A DNA stretch of 64,000 nt from Solimicrobium sp040544425 (GCA_040544425.1 JBEONO010000003.1:248001-312000), one strand, 5' to 3'. Shown: positions 1-8,974, counted from the stretch's first letter. The notes: a model not told the origin generated them from the sequence alone. Made by a program: numbers and translations.

Positions 1-1044
1 CTGCGGATTGGCCAGGTATTCTGCGGGACCAAATACGCGTCGCAGCACCACCTGTTTTTTAGCGTCTTTCAGCGTCAATTCAATGTCCGGCCATGCCTGC
101 ACCAGTGAACTGTGATTGCGCATCAATAAACTGAATTCAAAAGTGTTCTCGCGCGTCAGAGTGTGCAACTCGTCTGCTTCATAGGAGATGGCATCCAGCG
201 TGGCGGGCAAATTGATCTGGCAGCGCGCCAATCGGCATAAACCAAGCAGTGTGTCTTTGGTGGAGGGATAAGCGGCGGCGATCAGGTCGCGGAATTGATA
301 GGTCGCTTGACCGATCAAAAAAACCAACAACAGGAAAGTAGCGATCGACAGCATCCATGTCACGCGTTTTTTTGCATTGGCCTTGCGTATAAAACTCAAT
401 TCGGTCAGCGTATCGTCCCCAGGCGCTTCCTCGCTGATTGAATCCTCGTCGGGAGGCGACGCCAGAAACGAGCGCAGATCGGTGATCTTTTTCGGTGTGG
501 GTGGTTCCGCTTCGTAATGCGTGTGGTCCAGCAGAATTTCTTCTTCGCTGCCATCCTCCAGTGCCGCCGCGCGCTCAGCGATCTGCTGGGCCGCGTTTAA
601 GTCGGCTTCGAGCAAGGCCTGGATCTTGGCTTCAAATTCTGCTTTGGTCTGTGCCTGATCGAATTCGTCACTGAGCATCGATCCAAAAAACGTGTCTGCC
701 AGTTGTGGCTCTGCATCGTCCGGTTCGGCCGCGTCAAAGCTGGGTTCTTCAGTGGGCTGGGGCGGCACTGCGGTGACGTTGAACGCATCAAACAGATCGA
801 ATTCACGTTCGCTGCGTTCAGCTTCTGGCAGCTTGGCTGGACTGGTTGTGACAGCGGCAGGAATGACAAGGGGTGGATTGATTTTGATGGTGTTGCCGCT
901 GGTGCTGGAGGTCGCCAGATGTTCGATACCGTTGAACACCTGCTGGCAGATCCCGCAGCGTACCAGTCCGGATTGCAGCTTCAACTGATCGTTCGCCACC
1001 TTGAACGTCGTTTTGCAATGCGGGCATTTCGTGGCTAACAGCAT
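1..1044 (-). CDS. Zinc-ribbon and DUF3426 domain membrane protein (3' end cut by window)
   Basis: The frame is open from the ATG at 1044 to the window edge, so 348 codons are visible and the C terminus is missing. The N terminus carries a finger-like zinc ribbon with two Cys pairs (CPHC near residue 7 and CGIC near residue 37), typical of the MJ0042-type ribbon. A long acidic linker follows, then one hydrophobic segment around residues 223-245, then the start of a DUF3426-type C-terminal domain. The family is a predicted single-pass inner-membrane protein of unknown function found next to prmA in Burkholderiales. It starts 8 bases after the prmA stop and is probably cotranscribed with it. Confidence 0.85.
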   Translation of the reverse strand, partial: MLLATKCPHCKTTFKVANDQLKLQSGLVRCGICQQVFNGIEHLATSSTSGNTIKINPPLVIPAAVTTSPAKLPEAERSEREFDLFDAFNVTAVPPQPTEEPSFDAAEPDDAEPQLADTFFGSMLSDEFDQAQTKAEFEAKIQALLEADLNAAQQIAERAAALEDGSEEEILLDHTHYEAEPPTPKKITDLRSFLASPPDEDSISEEAPGDDTLTELSFIRKANAKKRVTWMLSIATFLLLVFLIGQATYQFRDLIAAAYPSTKDTLLGLCRLARCQINLPATLDAISYEADELHTLTRENTFEFSLLMRNHSSLVQAWPDIELTLKDAKKQVVLRRVFGPAEYLANPQ

Positions 1045-1052
1045 GTCGATAA

Positions 1053-1943
1053 CTAAGCGCGACGGCCGTGCAAGGCGACCCAGCCCTCGCGTTCCTGCCA
1101 GACCGACAAGGAAATGAACGGGGCATACACGGCAATCACTTCTTCGGCCTGCCTCTCCAGTACGCCCGACAATACCAGCGCACCGCCGTCGGCAATTTTG
1201 TTGGCCAGCATTGGTGCCATCAGCTTCAGCGGGTTAGCCAGTATGTTCGCCACCACCACGTCAAATTTGGTGGTTCTGATTTGATTGGGCAGATAAAAAT
1301 CAATCGCGCACTGATTGCGGGTGGCGTTAAATTCGGCCGAGATAATTGCCTGCGGATCGATATCGACCCCGTCCACCTGCGCAGCGCCAAGTTTTTTGGC
1401 AACGATCGCCAGAATGCCGGAGCCGCATCCATAATCCAGCACCGATTGATTGACCGGAGGATGTTGTTCCAGCCACTCCATGCATAGACGGGTGGTCGGA
1501 TGACTGCCGGTGCCAAACGCCAGACCTGGATCGAGTTCCAGAATAATGGCATCAGGATCCGGCGCGCTGTGCCAGCTGGGCACAACCCAGATACGTTCGC
1601 CAATTAGCATCGGTTCGAACTGGGATTGCGTCAGCCGCACCCAGTCCTGATCGGCAACCGAGCGCAAGGTGTGCGCGGGGACGGGCATCCTGCAATGTCT
1701 GGCAGCGGTCTCGACCAGTTCGGCATGGTTGAAGTCGGTGGCGGTCAGGGCGACGACCCGGCTTCTTTCCCAGGCATTTTCCTTCGGTTCCATGCCCGGT
1801 TCGCCAAACAGAGGTTGTTCGGCTGCAGTGCCTTCATCAGCGTCTTCCACCGATACCGACAACGCGCCAAACTCCATGAGCGCATCAGAAAACTGTTCTG
1901 CCTGCGCACGTTCAACTTCGACCACGATTTCTATCCAACTCAT
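1053..1943 (-). CDS. prmA: Ribosomal protein L11 methyltransferase
   Basis: A 296-residue SAM-dependent enzyme that methylates amino groups of ribosomal protein L11. The sequence shows the PrmA pattern LDPGLAFGTGSHPTT at residues 137-151, the SAM-binding loop GCGSG at 172-176, and the NILANPL motif at 233-239 that replaces the usual NPPY of N-methyltransferases. Length and full-length motif order fit the family. It lies 21 bases downstream of accC and just upstream of the DUF3426 gene in the same direction, a common betaproteobacterial arrangement. Confidence 0.96.
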   Translation of the reverse strand: MSWIEIVVEVERAQAEQFSDALMEFGALSVSVEDADEGTAAEQPLFGEPGMEPKENAWERSRVVALTATDFNHAELVETAARHCRMPVPAHTLRSVADQDWVRLTQSQFEPMLIGERIWVVPSWHSAPDPDAIILELDPGLAFGTGSHPTTRLCMEWLEQHPPVNQSVLDYGCGSGILAIVAKKLGAAQVDGVDIDPQAIISAEFNATRNQCAIDFYLPNQIRTTKFDVVVANILANPLKLMAPMLANKIADGGALVLSGVLERQAEEVIAVYAPFISLSVWQEREGWVALHGRRA

Positions 1944-1964
1944 GCCGCCATCCTTCTCGCGATG

Positions 1965-3341
1965 CTATTTTTTTTCCAGCTTAAGCTTGGCCAAATCCGG
2001 CTTTTCGGCCAGCTTGTGTTCCAGATAATGAATATTGGTGCCGCCTTCAATGAAGCGCGCATCCACCATCAATTCACGATGCAGCGGGATGTTGGTTTGA
2101 ATTCCTTCCACAACCATTTCCGACAGCGCGATCTGCATCCGGCGTATCGCCTGTTCGCGTGTGGTTCCGTAGGCGATTACCTTGCCGATCATCGAGTCAT
2201 AATTGGGTGGAACGTAATAACCGTCATACGCATGCGAATCAACGCGTATGCCCGGTCCGCCCGGCACATGCCAGGAGGTGATTTTGCCGGGTGAGGGAAT
2301 AAACTTGAACGGGTCCTCGGCATTGATCCGGCATTCAATGGCATGGCCGCGAATCACGATATCGCGCTGCTTGTAGCGCAGCACCTCACCGGCCGCGATG
2401 TGGATCTGTTCCTGCACGATATCGACACCGGTAATCATTTCCGTGACCGGATGTTCCACCTGCACGCGGGTATTCATTTCAATAAAATAGAATTCACCGT
2501 TTTCGTACAGGAATTCAAACGTGCCCGCACCGCGATAGTTCATTTTGCGACAGGCTTCAGCGCAGCGTTCACCAATTTTCTCGATGATCTTGCGTGGAAT
2601 ATCCGGTGCCGGTGCTTCTTCCAATACTTTTTGATGACGACGCTGCATCGAGCAATCGCGTTCGCCCAGCCAGATTGCATTGCCGTGCGTATCAGCCAGA
2701 ATCTGGATTTCCACGTGACGCGGATTTTCCAGAAATTTTTCCATATACACTTCCGGATTGCCAAAGGCTGCACCGGCTTCGCTCTTGGTCATGGTCACCG
2801 CATTCAGCAGCGCCGCTTCGGTATGCACAACACGCATGCCGCGTCCACCGCCACCGCCGGCTGCTTTGATGATGACCGGATAACCGACCTTGCGTGCCGT
2901 TTGCACGATTTCTTTGGGATCATCCGACAGGGCGCCTTCCGAGCCTGGCACACAGGGCACACCAGCCTTGATCATGGCCTGTTTGGCCGATACCTTGTCG
3001 CCCATCAGGCGGATCGAATCTGAGCGCGGGCCGATAAACACAAAACCGGATTGTTCGACGCGCTCGGCAAAATCAGCGTTTTCCGATAAAAAACCATAAC
3101 CGGGGTGGATGGCTTGCGCATCGGTAACTTCGGCAGCACTGATAATGGCGGGCATGCTCAGATAGCTCAGGGCCGAGGGCGCAGGACCGATACAGACCGA
3201 CTCGTCAGCCAGCTTGACATATTTCGCTTCGCGGTCCGCTTCGGAATGCACGACGACAGTTTTGATACCCATTTCGCGGCAGGCGCGCTGGATGCGCAGT
3301 GCAATTTCGCCACGATTGGCAATTAGAATTTTTTCAAACAT
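1965..3341 (-). CDS. accC: Acetyl-CoA carboxylase, biotin carboxylase subunit
   Basis: The ATP-grasp subunit that carboxylates the biotin on AccB in the first step of fatty acid synthesis. I chose the ATG at 3341, which gives 458 residues starting MFEKILIANRGEIALR, the family N terminus. A TTG five codons upstream (3356) extends the frame but adds nothing conserved. The glycine-rich ATP loop GGGGGRGMR and the catalytic region with FIEMNTRVQVEHPVTE are visible. It follows accB after about 110 bases, as in most proteobacteria. I see no strong Shine-Dalgarno sequence. Confidence 0.96.
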   Translation of the reverse strand: MFEKILIANRGEIALRIQRACREMGIKTVVVHSEADREAKYVKLADESVCIGPAPSALSYLSMPAIISAAEVTDAQAIHPGYGFLSENADFAERVEQSGFVFIGPRSDSIRLMGDKVSAKQAMIKAGVPCVPGSEGALSDDPKEIVQTARKVGYPVIIKAAGGGGGRGMRVVHTEAALLNAVTMTKSEAGAAFGNPEVYMEKFLENPRHVEIQILADTHGNAIWLGERDCSMQRRHQKVLEEAPAPDIPRKIIEKIGERCAEACRKMNYRGAGTFEFLYENGEFYFIEMNTRVQVEHPVTEMITGVDIVQEQIHIAAGEVLRYKQRDIVIRGHAIECRINAEDPFKFIPSPGKITSWHVPGGPGIRVDSHAYDGYYVPPNYDSMIGKVIAYGTTREQAIRRMQIALSEMVVEGIQTNIPLHRELMVDARFIEGGTNIHYLEHKLAEKPDLAKLKLEKK

Positions 3342-3452
3342 GATAGGTAGTGACAATCTCAGGATAAAGCAGGGTGGCCAAAGGTCTGGGATGTGCGATG
3401 CAGTGTTCTTGGTGTTCTATATTTTCATCACGACAGGCCGCAGACCCAACGA

Positions 3453-3917
3453 TTACGAACCGATTACAAACAACGGCTGACCAAATTCAACTGGCTGTCC
3501 ATTTTCAACTAATATCTGTTTCACAACACCCGAGAAATCAGATTCGATTTCGTTCAACAACTTCATCGCTTCGATCAGACAAAGCGTTTCGCCTTCCTTG
3601 ACTGCCGTGCCGACTTCTACAAAAGCCGGATTACCAGGTGCGGACGAACGATAGAACGTGCCGACCATGGGTGATTTGATAATATGGCCAGCTGGCGCTT
3701 CGGCAACGGCTGCTGCTGGTGCGGCGCTCTGGGCTGGCATTGGTGCCGGGTAGTTGCCTGGTTGCATATTTTGCTGCGGCATGTACATGACTTGCTGCGG
3801 CTGTTGTGCCGACGCTTTAACGATCCGGACTTTTCCTTCACCTTCGGTGACTTCGAGTTCTGAAATATCTGACTCGGCAACCAGATCGATCAAGGTTTTA
3901 AGCTTACGTAAATCCAT
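3453..3917 (-). CDS. accB: Biotin carboxyl carrier protein of acetyl-CoA carboxylase
   Basis: A 154-residue carrier protein. Residues 1-35 form the conserved N-terminal region, 36-75 a Pro/Ala/Gln-rich flexible linker, and 77-154 the biotinyl domain. The biotinylation motif EAMKL is present with Lys119 as the modified residue, and the domain ends in the usual PLFVIGS-like tail. The gene starts a two-gene accBC unit with its own promoter just upstream. In E. coli the accBC promoter is autoregulated by AccB; whether that holds here cannot be read from sequence. Confidence 0.97.
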   Translation of the reverse strand: MDLRKLKTLIDLVAESDISELEVTEGEGKVRIVKASAQQPQQVMYMPQQNMQPGNYPAPMPAQSAAPAAAVAEAPAGHIIKSPMVGTFYRSSAPGNPAFVEVGTAVKEGETLCLIEAMKLLNEIESDFSGVVKQILVENGQPVEFGQPLFVIGS

Positions 3918-3962
3918 TCTGTATCCCCATTTTAGTTGGATGTGTTTTTGTGAATCGCCGCA

Positions 3963-3990
3963 ATTATAAGGTAATTGACAGCAGATGCAA
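3963..3990 (-). promoter_or_regulatory. Sigma-70 promoter of accBC
   Basis: On the minus strand TTGCAT (3990-3985) is followed after 16 bases by a consensus TATAAT (3968-3963). This places a transcription start near 3956, about 40 bases before the accB ATG at 3917. It lies in the 82-base gap between aroQ and accB, so accBC can be expressed independently of aroQ. Confidence 0.65.
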
Positions 3991-3999
3991 GAATTTAAT

Positions 4000-4443
4000 C
4001 TATTCGCGCGTTTTTTGAAGTGCGAAGTCGATGGCTAAACGATAACCGTCTGCGCCCAGGCCGCAGATCACACCCACGGCCAGATCGGACAAAAATGAAT
4101 GCTGGCGAAATTCTTCGCGTTGATGCACGTTTGAAATATGCAGCTCTATAAAGGGAATGGCGACACCAGCCAGGGCATCGCGCAATGCGACGCTGGTATG
4201 GGTCAGTCCGCCCGGGTTAATAACGATGAAGTCGACGTTTTGCGCTCTGGCAGCATGAATACGGTCAATCAACACGCCTTCATGATTGCTTTGCAGGCAA
4301 GAAAATACCCCGCCCGCCGCCGCGACCTGACTGGCGGCAGCCGATTCGATATCTTGCAAGGTGGTCGTGCCGTAAACATGGGGTTCGCGGGTGCCGAGCA
4401 AATTCAGGTTCGGTCCGTTCAACAGGAGAATGCTTTTTGTCAT
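4000..4443 (-). CDS. aroQ: 3-dehydroquinate dehydratase, type II
   Basis: A 147-residue shikimate-pathway enzyme that dehydrates 3-dehydroquinate. The type II signature is clear: LLLNGPNLNLLGTREP at residues 6-21, with the catalytic tyrosine in the following VYG, NPGGLTHTSVALRDA around 76-90, and the HISNVHQREEFR segment around 102-113 with the catalytic histidine. Length is normal for the family. In many Burkholderiales tlpA sits just upstream of aroQ; here tlpA is at 17633 instead, and a two-component sensor gene is divergent. Confidence 0.96.
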   Translation of the reverse strand: MTKSILLLNGPNLNLLGTREPHVYGTTTLQDIESAAASQVAAAGGVFSCLQSNHEGVLIDRIHAARAQNVDFIVINPGGLTHTSVALRDALAGVAIPFIELHISNVHQREEFRQHSFLSDLAVGVICGLGADGYRLAIDFALQKTRE

Positions 4444-4460
4444 TATTGGTTGATCTGATT

Positions 4461-4503
4461 AAAAAAGCCCCGAAAGGCTTGATCTTGGGTTTGGCTGCAA
4501 GAT
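4461..4503 (-). terminator. Terminator-like hairpin in the aroQ leader
   Basis: Read on the minus strand, AAGCC (4480-4476) pairs with GGCTT after a short loop and runs into six T residues ending at 4461, the layout of an intrinsic terminator. It sits only 17 bases before the aroQ ATG. A second weak inverted repeat, ATCTTG/CAAGAT, lies just upstream at 4503-4482. It could end a transcript coming from the 4504-4796 gap or act as an attenuator for aroQ. No leader peptide or ligand motif is evident. Confidence 0.4.
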
Positions 4504-4796
4504 GCAGATGAAGTGCAAATGAGCAAATAATCGATTCAGTTTCATGATGATAGGCGCACTTTGCCAGCTCGGATGGGTCTTGGCAAGCGAAACAAGGCAT
4601 AACTTGCTTTTTAGAAAACAATATTTTGTTACTGATTCGGTTTAGTTGAAATTATGAAAAGTTTTGAGCAGTTCATGTTACCCAGTTAAAAAACCAGTTT
4701 GGAAAACAGCCCGCCGACAGCTACACTGAACCATAATGCGATTCGGTGACAGGCGTTTGTCGCAGTGCCAACCAAAGCCATCCGTGTAGAAAGTAT
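4504..4796. other. Divergent intergenic region between aroQ and the sensor kinase
   Basis: Together with the hairpin this gap is about 350 bases. I find no convincing gene, tRNA or repeat in it. It should hold the promoters for aroQ (minus) and for the histidine kinase (plus), but I cannot point to a clear -35/-10 pair for either. Confidence 0.5.
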
Positions 4797-4973
4797 ATGC
4801 CTCGAGCCAATAAGTCTGTCGTCCGGTCGTCTGCCGGTATGGCCTCATTCCAATATCTGTAGGTAATCCTGGTTGTTGCGGGGATTCTTGCGCTGCTGGC
4901 GCATCAGCTCAAACAGAGTTATGACTCGGCCCTGAACGCGGGCTATGAGGATGCATCGAACCAGGTCTGGGCT
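4797..4973 (+). pseudogene. N-terminal part of the sensor histidine kinase, split off by an in-frame TAG
   Basis: Starting at the ATG at 4797, preceded by a purine-rich GTAGAAAG, the frame reads 21 codons (starting MPRANKSVVRSS), meets TAG at 4860-4862, then continues open into the kinase body at 4974. Right after the stop the frame encodes a hydrophobic stretch, VILVVAGILALLAHQL, which would be the first membrane segment anchoring the periplasmic sensor domain. Replacing the TAG with TTG (Leu) would give one continuous transmembrane helix. No ATG or GTG lies between the stop and 4974. A nonsense mutation or a sequencing error are both possible. Confidence 0.6.
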
Positions 4974-7079
4974 TTGAATGGCTACCTCGACATGACCTTG
5001 CAGCATGTCAAGGGTGACCTGGAGCTGGTGCGCACTGAGCTGGCGCGGGAAACATCGGCACAGCAGTGGTCCTCAGCCCGGCCGGAAGGCTGGCAGAATT
5101 CCCTGCAGGTTCTTAAAAACGGCGCCAGCGAAATTGACAGTCTGTGGATCATTGATGCCAGGGGCGACATGATTGCCACCACCGCGCCAACCACGCAGCT
5201 CAATATTGCCGATCGGCTTCATTTTCAGCGGCTGCGCGACAACCCGAACGCTGGTTTGGTTGTGTCAAAAGTCATCAGCTCGCGCGTCAATGGCGCAAAC
5301 ACCATCGCCATTGCGATCGCACGCAGGGATTCGTCCGGAAAATTCGACGGCATCATTTCTGCGCTGATCGATTTCGCCAATATTCAAAAAGTGTTTGCGG
5401 CATTTACCGGCAATTCCACCACCACAATTACCTTGCGCAGCATCGACGATCATGCGCTGATCCTGCGTCAGTCGCTGTTACCCGATTCGGCTATGGACAA
5501 TCCCGACCGGGCTTATCGGACCCAGATTGAGGCCGGTCAAAAAAGTGGCAATGCCAGTTATCGGGTCGCGAGCACTGGCAAGGAGCGCATCGGTTCGTTC
5601 CGGATCCTGGACGAGTTTCCGTTTTATGTCACCGTTGATCTGGAACGGGACAAAGTACTTGCCGCGTGGCGTCGCGAAGCGCTCATTACCGGGTTGGCCG
5701 CCTTGATTTTGCTTGCCTCGCTGGTATTTGTGTTTTATCGGATCCGGCTCGAACAGATCAAGCAGCGCGAGATGGTCAGGCGCCTGGAGGCGGCGTTTTC
5801 AGAACAGCGACAGCAAAACCAGACTTTGGCGGAAACCGAGGACAGTCACAGGCAACTGCTGCAAAGACTGCAGGTTGGCATTGTGGTGCATGGACCTGAT
5901 TCGACAATCCGGTTCAGCAATCCGCGCGCATCCGAGCTGCTGGGCCTGTCCGAAGATCAGATGAGGGGCAAGGCTGCCATCGATCCGGCTTGGTGTTTTT
6001 TGAATGAGGCAGGGGCACCGTTTCGGGTGGAAGACTATCCGGTCAGCCGCGTGATCAATACCGGCCTGCCGATGGAAGAATGTATCCTGGGCATCAATCG
6101 TCCGGGAGGGGATGAAATTGCCTGGGTATTGGTCAACGCCTTTCCGGAAATTGACCGGAACGGGCAACTCAAGGAGGTGGTCGTCAATTTTCATGATGTG
6201 ACGGAACGCAAGCTGGCCCGCGACGAACTTCTCCATCAACGCACTCATCTGGCCGAGCTGGTCCAGGACCGCACTCTTGAATTATCCAGGGCGCTGGAAT
6301 TGGTGCGACGCACCCAGGACGATCTGGTTCAGGCAGAAAAGCTGGCATCGCTGGGCTCGATGGTGGCGGGCCTGTCGCACGAATTGAATACGCCACTGGG
6401 CAATACGCTGCTGGCTGCCTCGACCCTGGAAAATTTATTCAAAGGCATCAATGAAATGACCCAGATGGGCAATCTGAAGCGTACTTCGTTTGACGAATTT
6501 CTGGAGTCCGGCACGGAAATGTCGAATCTGATTTTCCGCTCATCCCAACGCGCTGCCGACATGGTGAGCAGTTTTAAACAGGTTGCCGTCGATCAGACCT
6601 CCGAGCAGAGACGCAGTTTTGAGCTGAGCGACATCGTCCGGGATAATCTGTCCGCACTCATGCCCAGATTCAAAATGGTTCGCTTCGTTTTGGATAATGC
6701 GGTTCCAGCCGGCATTGTTTGCAACAGCTATCCCGGTCCGTTGGGTCAGATATTGACGAATCTGATTCAAAATGCCGTCGTTCACGGGCTTGCCGAACGC
6801 AGTGACGGGACGATCACGATTTCGGCTGAGTGCGACGCACAACTGGTCAAAGTGATCATTCAGGATGATGGACTCGGTATGGCACCGTCAGTCATGACGC
6901 ATATCTTTGATCCGTTTTTTACCACCAAGATGGGCATGGGCGGATCGGGTCTCGGTTTATCGATCTCACGCCGGATTGCCACCTCGGTGTTGGGGGGCGA
7001 TCTGAAAGCAGATTCCACACCGGGACAAGGTTCCGCATTTACCCTCATCTTCCCCAAGGTCGCGCCCTTTCCAATTTGA
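4974..7079 (+). CDS. PAS-domain sensor histidine kinase (body; first membrane helix lost to an upstream TAG)
   Basis: From the TTG at 4974 this encodes 701 residues: an extracytoplasmic Cache-like sensor region (about 1-228), a membrane helix (about 236-256), a coiled linker (260-295), a PAS domain (about 295-412), a dimerisation/phosphoacceptor helix with the H box SHELNTPLG (His469), and a HATPase_c domain with N box QNAVVHG, G1 DDGLGM and G2 GGSGLGLSIS. It should sense an external small molecule and phosphorylate a response regulator, but no regulator is adjacent. The true start was probably 4797. Because of the TAG at 4860 the protein would lack its first membrane helix, so function as a normal sensor is doubtful. 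Confidence 0.8.
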   Translation: MNGYLDMTLQHVKGDLELVRTELARETSAQQWSSARPEGWQNSLQVLKNGASEIDSLWIIDARGDMIATTAPTTQLNIADRLHFQRLRDNPNAGLVVSKVISSRVNGANTIAIAIARRDSSGKFDGIISALIDFANIQKVFAAFTGNSTTTITLRSIDDHALILRQSLLPDSAMDNPDRAYRTQIEAGQKSGNASYRVASTGKERIGSFRILDEFPFYVTVDLERDKVLAAWRREALITGLAALILLASLVFVFYRIRLEQIKQREMVRRLEAAFSEQRQQNQTLAETEDSHRQLLQRLQVGIVVHGPDSTIRFSNPRASELLGLSEDQMRGKAAIDPAWCFLNEAGAPFRVEDYPVSRVINTGLPMEECILGINRPGGDEIAWVLVNAFPEIDRNGQLKEVVVNFHDVTERKLARDELLHQRTHLAELVQDRTLELSRALELVRRTQDDLVQAEKLASLGSMVAGLSHELNTPLGNTLLAASTLENLFKGINEMTQMGNLKRTSFDEFLESGTEMSNLIFRSSQRAADMVSSFKQVAVDQTSEQRRSFELSDIVRDNLSALMPRFKMVRFVLDNAVPAGIVCNSYPGPLGQILTNLIQNAVVHGLAERSDGTITISAECDAQLVKVIIQDDGLGMAPSVMTHIFDPFFTTKMGMGGSGLGLSISRRIATSVLGGDLKADSTPGQGSAFTLIFPKVAPFPI

Positions 7080-7176
7080 CTGTACGCCGCCTGACAACAT
7101 TCAATTGCCAGATCGATTTTTTTAATTTATGGTCGTTCGTTACTGACTCATTCACCATGTTAAGGATGGCTGACCA

Positions 7177-8052
7177 ATGAATAATTCCCCGACGTATACC
7201 CCGCCCAAAATCTGGTCTCTCCAAAGTGAGCAGAGCGAGCGCTTTGCAAAAATCAATCGTCCGGTTGCCGGTCCGACCCACACCAGGGTGCTTCCCGTTG
7301 GACGCCATCCGCTGCAGCTGTATTCGCTGGGTACACCAAATGGCGTCAAGGTGACGGTGATGCTCGAAGAATTGCTGGCGGCCGGACACAGCGCCGCCGA
7401 GTACGACGCCTGGCTGATCAATTTTACGGAAGGTGAACAGTTTGGCAGCGGCTTTACCGAGGTCAATCCGAACTCGAAAATCCCGGCCATGGTGGATTAC
7501 AGCGCTGCGACCCCGGTGCGGGTGTTTGAGTCCGGCGCGATTCTGATTTATCTGGCCGAAAAATTTGGTGCCTTCCTGCCGGAACAGGGGGCAAAGCGCG
7601 CCGAGTGTCTGTCATGGCTGTTCTGGCAGGTCGGCAGTGCGCCATTTCTGGGCGGTGGTTTTGGTCATTTCTACGCCTACGCCCCGCTCAAGATTGAATA
7701 CGCCATTGACCGCTACGCCATGGAAGTAAAACGCCAGATGGACGTGCTGGACCGACGCCTCGCGGAAAGTCAGTATGTCGCGGGCGACGAATACAGCATC
7801 GCCGATATGGCAATCTGGCCCTGGTATGGCGCGCTGGCCAAAGGGCAGTTGTATGAAGCGGGCGAGTTTCTGCAGGTGCAGGAATACAGCAATGTCTTGC
7901 GCTGGACCGATCAGATCGCCCAGCGTCCGGCAGTCCGGCGCGGACGGATGGTCAATCGCGTGGTCGGTGATCCGGCCAGTCAGTTGCGTGAACGCCATGA
8001 GGCCAGCGATTTCGATACCATGACGCAGGACAAATTGGCCAAGCCGCTCTGA
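7177..8052 (+). CDS. yghU: Disulfide-bond oxidoreductase / glutathione S-transferase, YghU type
   Basis: A 291-residue glutathione transferase-fold enzyme. The sequence follows E. coli YghU closely, including INRPVAGPTHTRVLPVG near the N terminus, LQLYSLGTPNGVKVTVMLEE at the start of the thioredoxin domain, EVNPNSKIPAM with the cis-proline, FESGAILIYLAEKFG, and the helical domain motif GDEYSIADMAIWPW. YghU-type proteins bind two glutathiones and reduce disulfides of small molecules. A second transferase gene follows 29 bases later, suggesting a two-gene thiol-stress unit. Confidence 0.92.
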   Translation: MNNSPTYTPPKIWSLQSEQSERFAKINRPVAGPTHTRVLPVGRHPLQLYSLGTPNGVKVTVMLEELLAAGHSAAEYDAWLINFTEGEQFGSGFTEVNPNSKIPAMVDYSAATPVRVFESGAILIYLAEKFGAFLPEQGAKRAECLSWLFWQVGSAPFLGGGFGHFYAYAPLKIEYAIDRYAMEVKRQMDVLDRRLAESQYVAGDEYSIADMAIWPWYGALAKGQLYEAGEFLQVQEYSNVLRWTDQIAQRPAVRRGRMVNRVVGDPASQLRERHEASDFDTMTQDKLAKPL

Positions 8053-8081
8053 CCTCGCCACCAAACTAACGGGAGTTGAAG

Positions 8082-8714
8082 ATGATGACCTTTTACGACT
8101 GCAGCACCGCGCCCAGTCCGCGTCGCGCCCGGATCCTGCTCGCTGAAAAGGGCGTCGAGTACGAGACCGTTCAGGTCAATTTGAAAAACGGCGAACAACT
8201 CTGCGCGGCCTATCGGCAGATCAATCCGCTGTGCACGGTGCCGACGCTCAAGACCGAAGACGGATTGGTCTTGACCGACAACGCGGCGATCACTGCGTTT
8301 CTGGAGGCAAGCTATCCTGAGCCTGCCTTGCTGGGCGTCACGCCGCAAGACAAAGCCGAGATCGCCAGCTGGAACTGGCGCATCGAATTCGAAGGATTGC
8401 TGGCGATTGCCGAGGCCATGCGCAACAGTGCACCGGCCATGCAGCAACGTGCCTTGCCCGGACCGGTGGATTATCCGCAGATTCCAGAGCTGGCGCAGCG
8501 CGGTCTTGCGCGGGTGCGGCAATTTTTCCTTACCCTGGATCAGCACCTGGCAAACCGCGACTTCGTCGCTGCAAACCAATACAGCATCGCCGACATTACC
8601 GCAGTGGTGGCCGTTGACTTTGCCCGCTTGGTCAAAATCAAGCCAGATGAGCAATACCCGCAACTGCAGCGTTGGCGCGCGGCGATGGCAAAGCGGGAGT
8701 CGATGTCGTTGTAA
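8082..8714 (+). CDS. Glutathione S-transferase family protein
   Basis: A 210-residue cytosolic transferase. The start chosen is the ATG at 8082, with GGGAG seven bases upstream; a TTG at 8076 also extends the frame. The N-terminal thioredoxin-like domain begins MMTFYDCSTAPSPRRARILL, with Ser/Pro residues in the usual glutathione-contact loop, then INPLCTVPTL with the cis-proline and LTDNAAITAFLE. The C-terminal all-alpha domain has NQYSIADITAVVAVDFAR, the N-capping-box motif of the fold. Substrate cannot be told from sequence. It is probably cotranscribed with the YghU homologue. Confidence 0.9.
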   Translation: MMTFYDCSTAPSPRRARILLAEKGVEYETVQVNLKNGEQLCAAYRQINPLCTVPTLKTEDGLVLTDNAAITAFLEASYPEPALLGVTPQDKAEIASWNWRIEFEGLLAIAEAMRNSAPAMQQRALPGPVDYPQIPELAQRGLARVRQFFLTLDQHLANRDFVAANQYSIADITAVVAVDFARLVKIKPDEQYPQLQRWRAAMAKRESMSL

Positions 8715-8974
8715 GAGCAATACCATGACTATCCGACAGTATTTATTCTTTCACGGTCAGATCAGTCCTTATTCCTGCTCGACCAATTCACCGCCCCGGC
8801 GTTTTCCGATTGACAATGAACTGAGGCAATGGCGAGTTCCCTACGGGTTTTATCTGATTCATCAAATCGGGATGAGCTCTAGCATGCTCACACGAATAAA
8901 TTGATTGCGCTGCGATCTGGCACGTAATCATTCATTTGTCGACCCACTCTATTTTTTGAAAAAGGAAAATCTCA
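8715..8974. other. Intergenic stretch, no confident gene
   Basis: This 260-base stretch contains a 59-codon frame (8725-8904, starting MTIRQYLFFHGQ) with no ribosome site I trust and no recognisable family, so I do not call it. The last 30 bases hold an AAAAAGGAAAAT ribosome-binding region for the next gene. No terminator hairpin is obvious. Confidence 0.4.

Noticed and set aside
692..1135. Plus- and minus-strand frames overlapping the zinc-ribbon gene.
   Set aside because: They are shadows of the long minus-strand gene ending its N terminus at 1044, with no motif of their own.
4280..4621. 113-codon minus-strand frame covering the aroQ leader.
   Set aside because: It overlaps aroQ in another frame and has no conserved character.
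8725..8904. 59-codon frame starting MTIRQYLFFHGQ after the glutathione transferase gene.
   Set aside because: No ribosome site, no family resemblance and many unusual residues; kept only as a note on the intergenic stretch.
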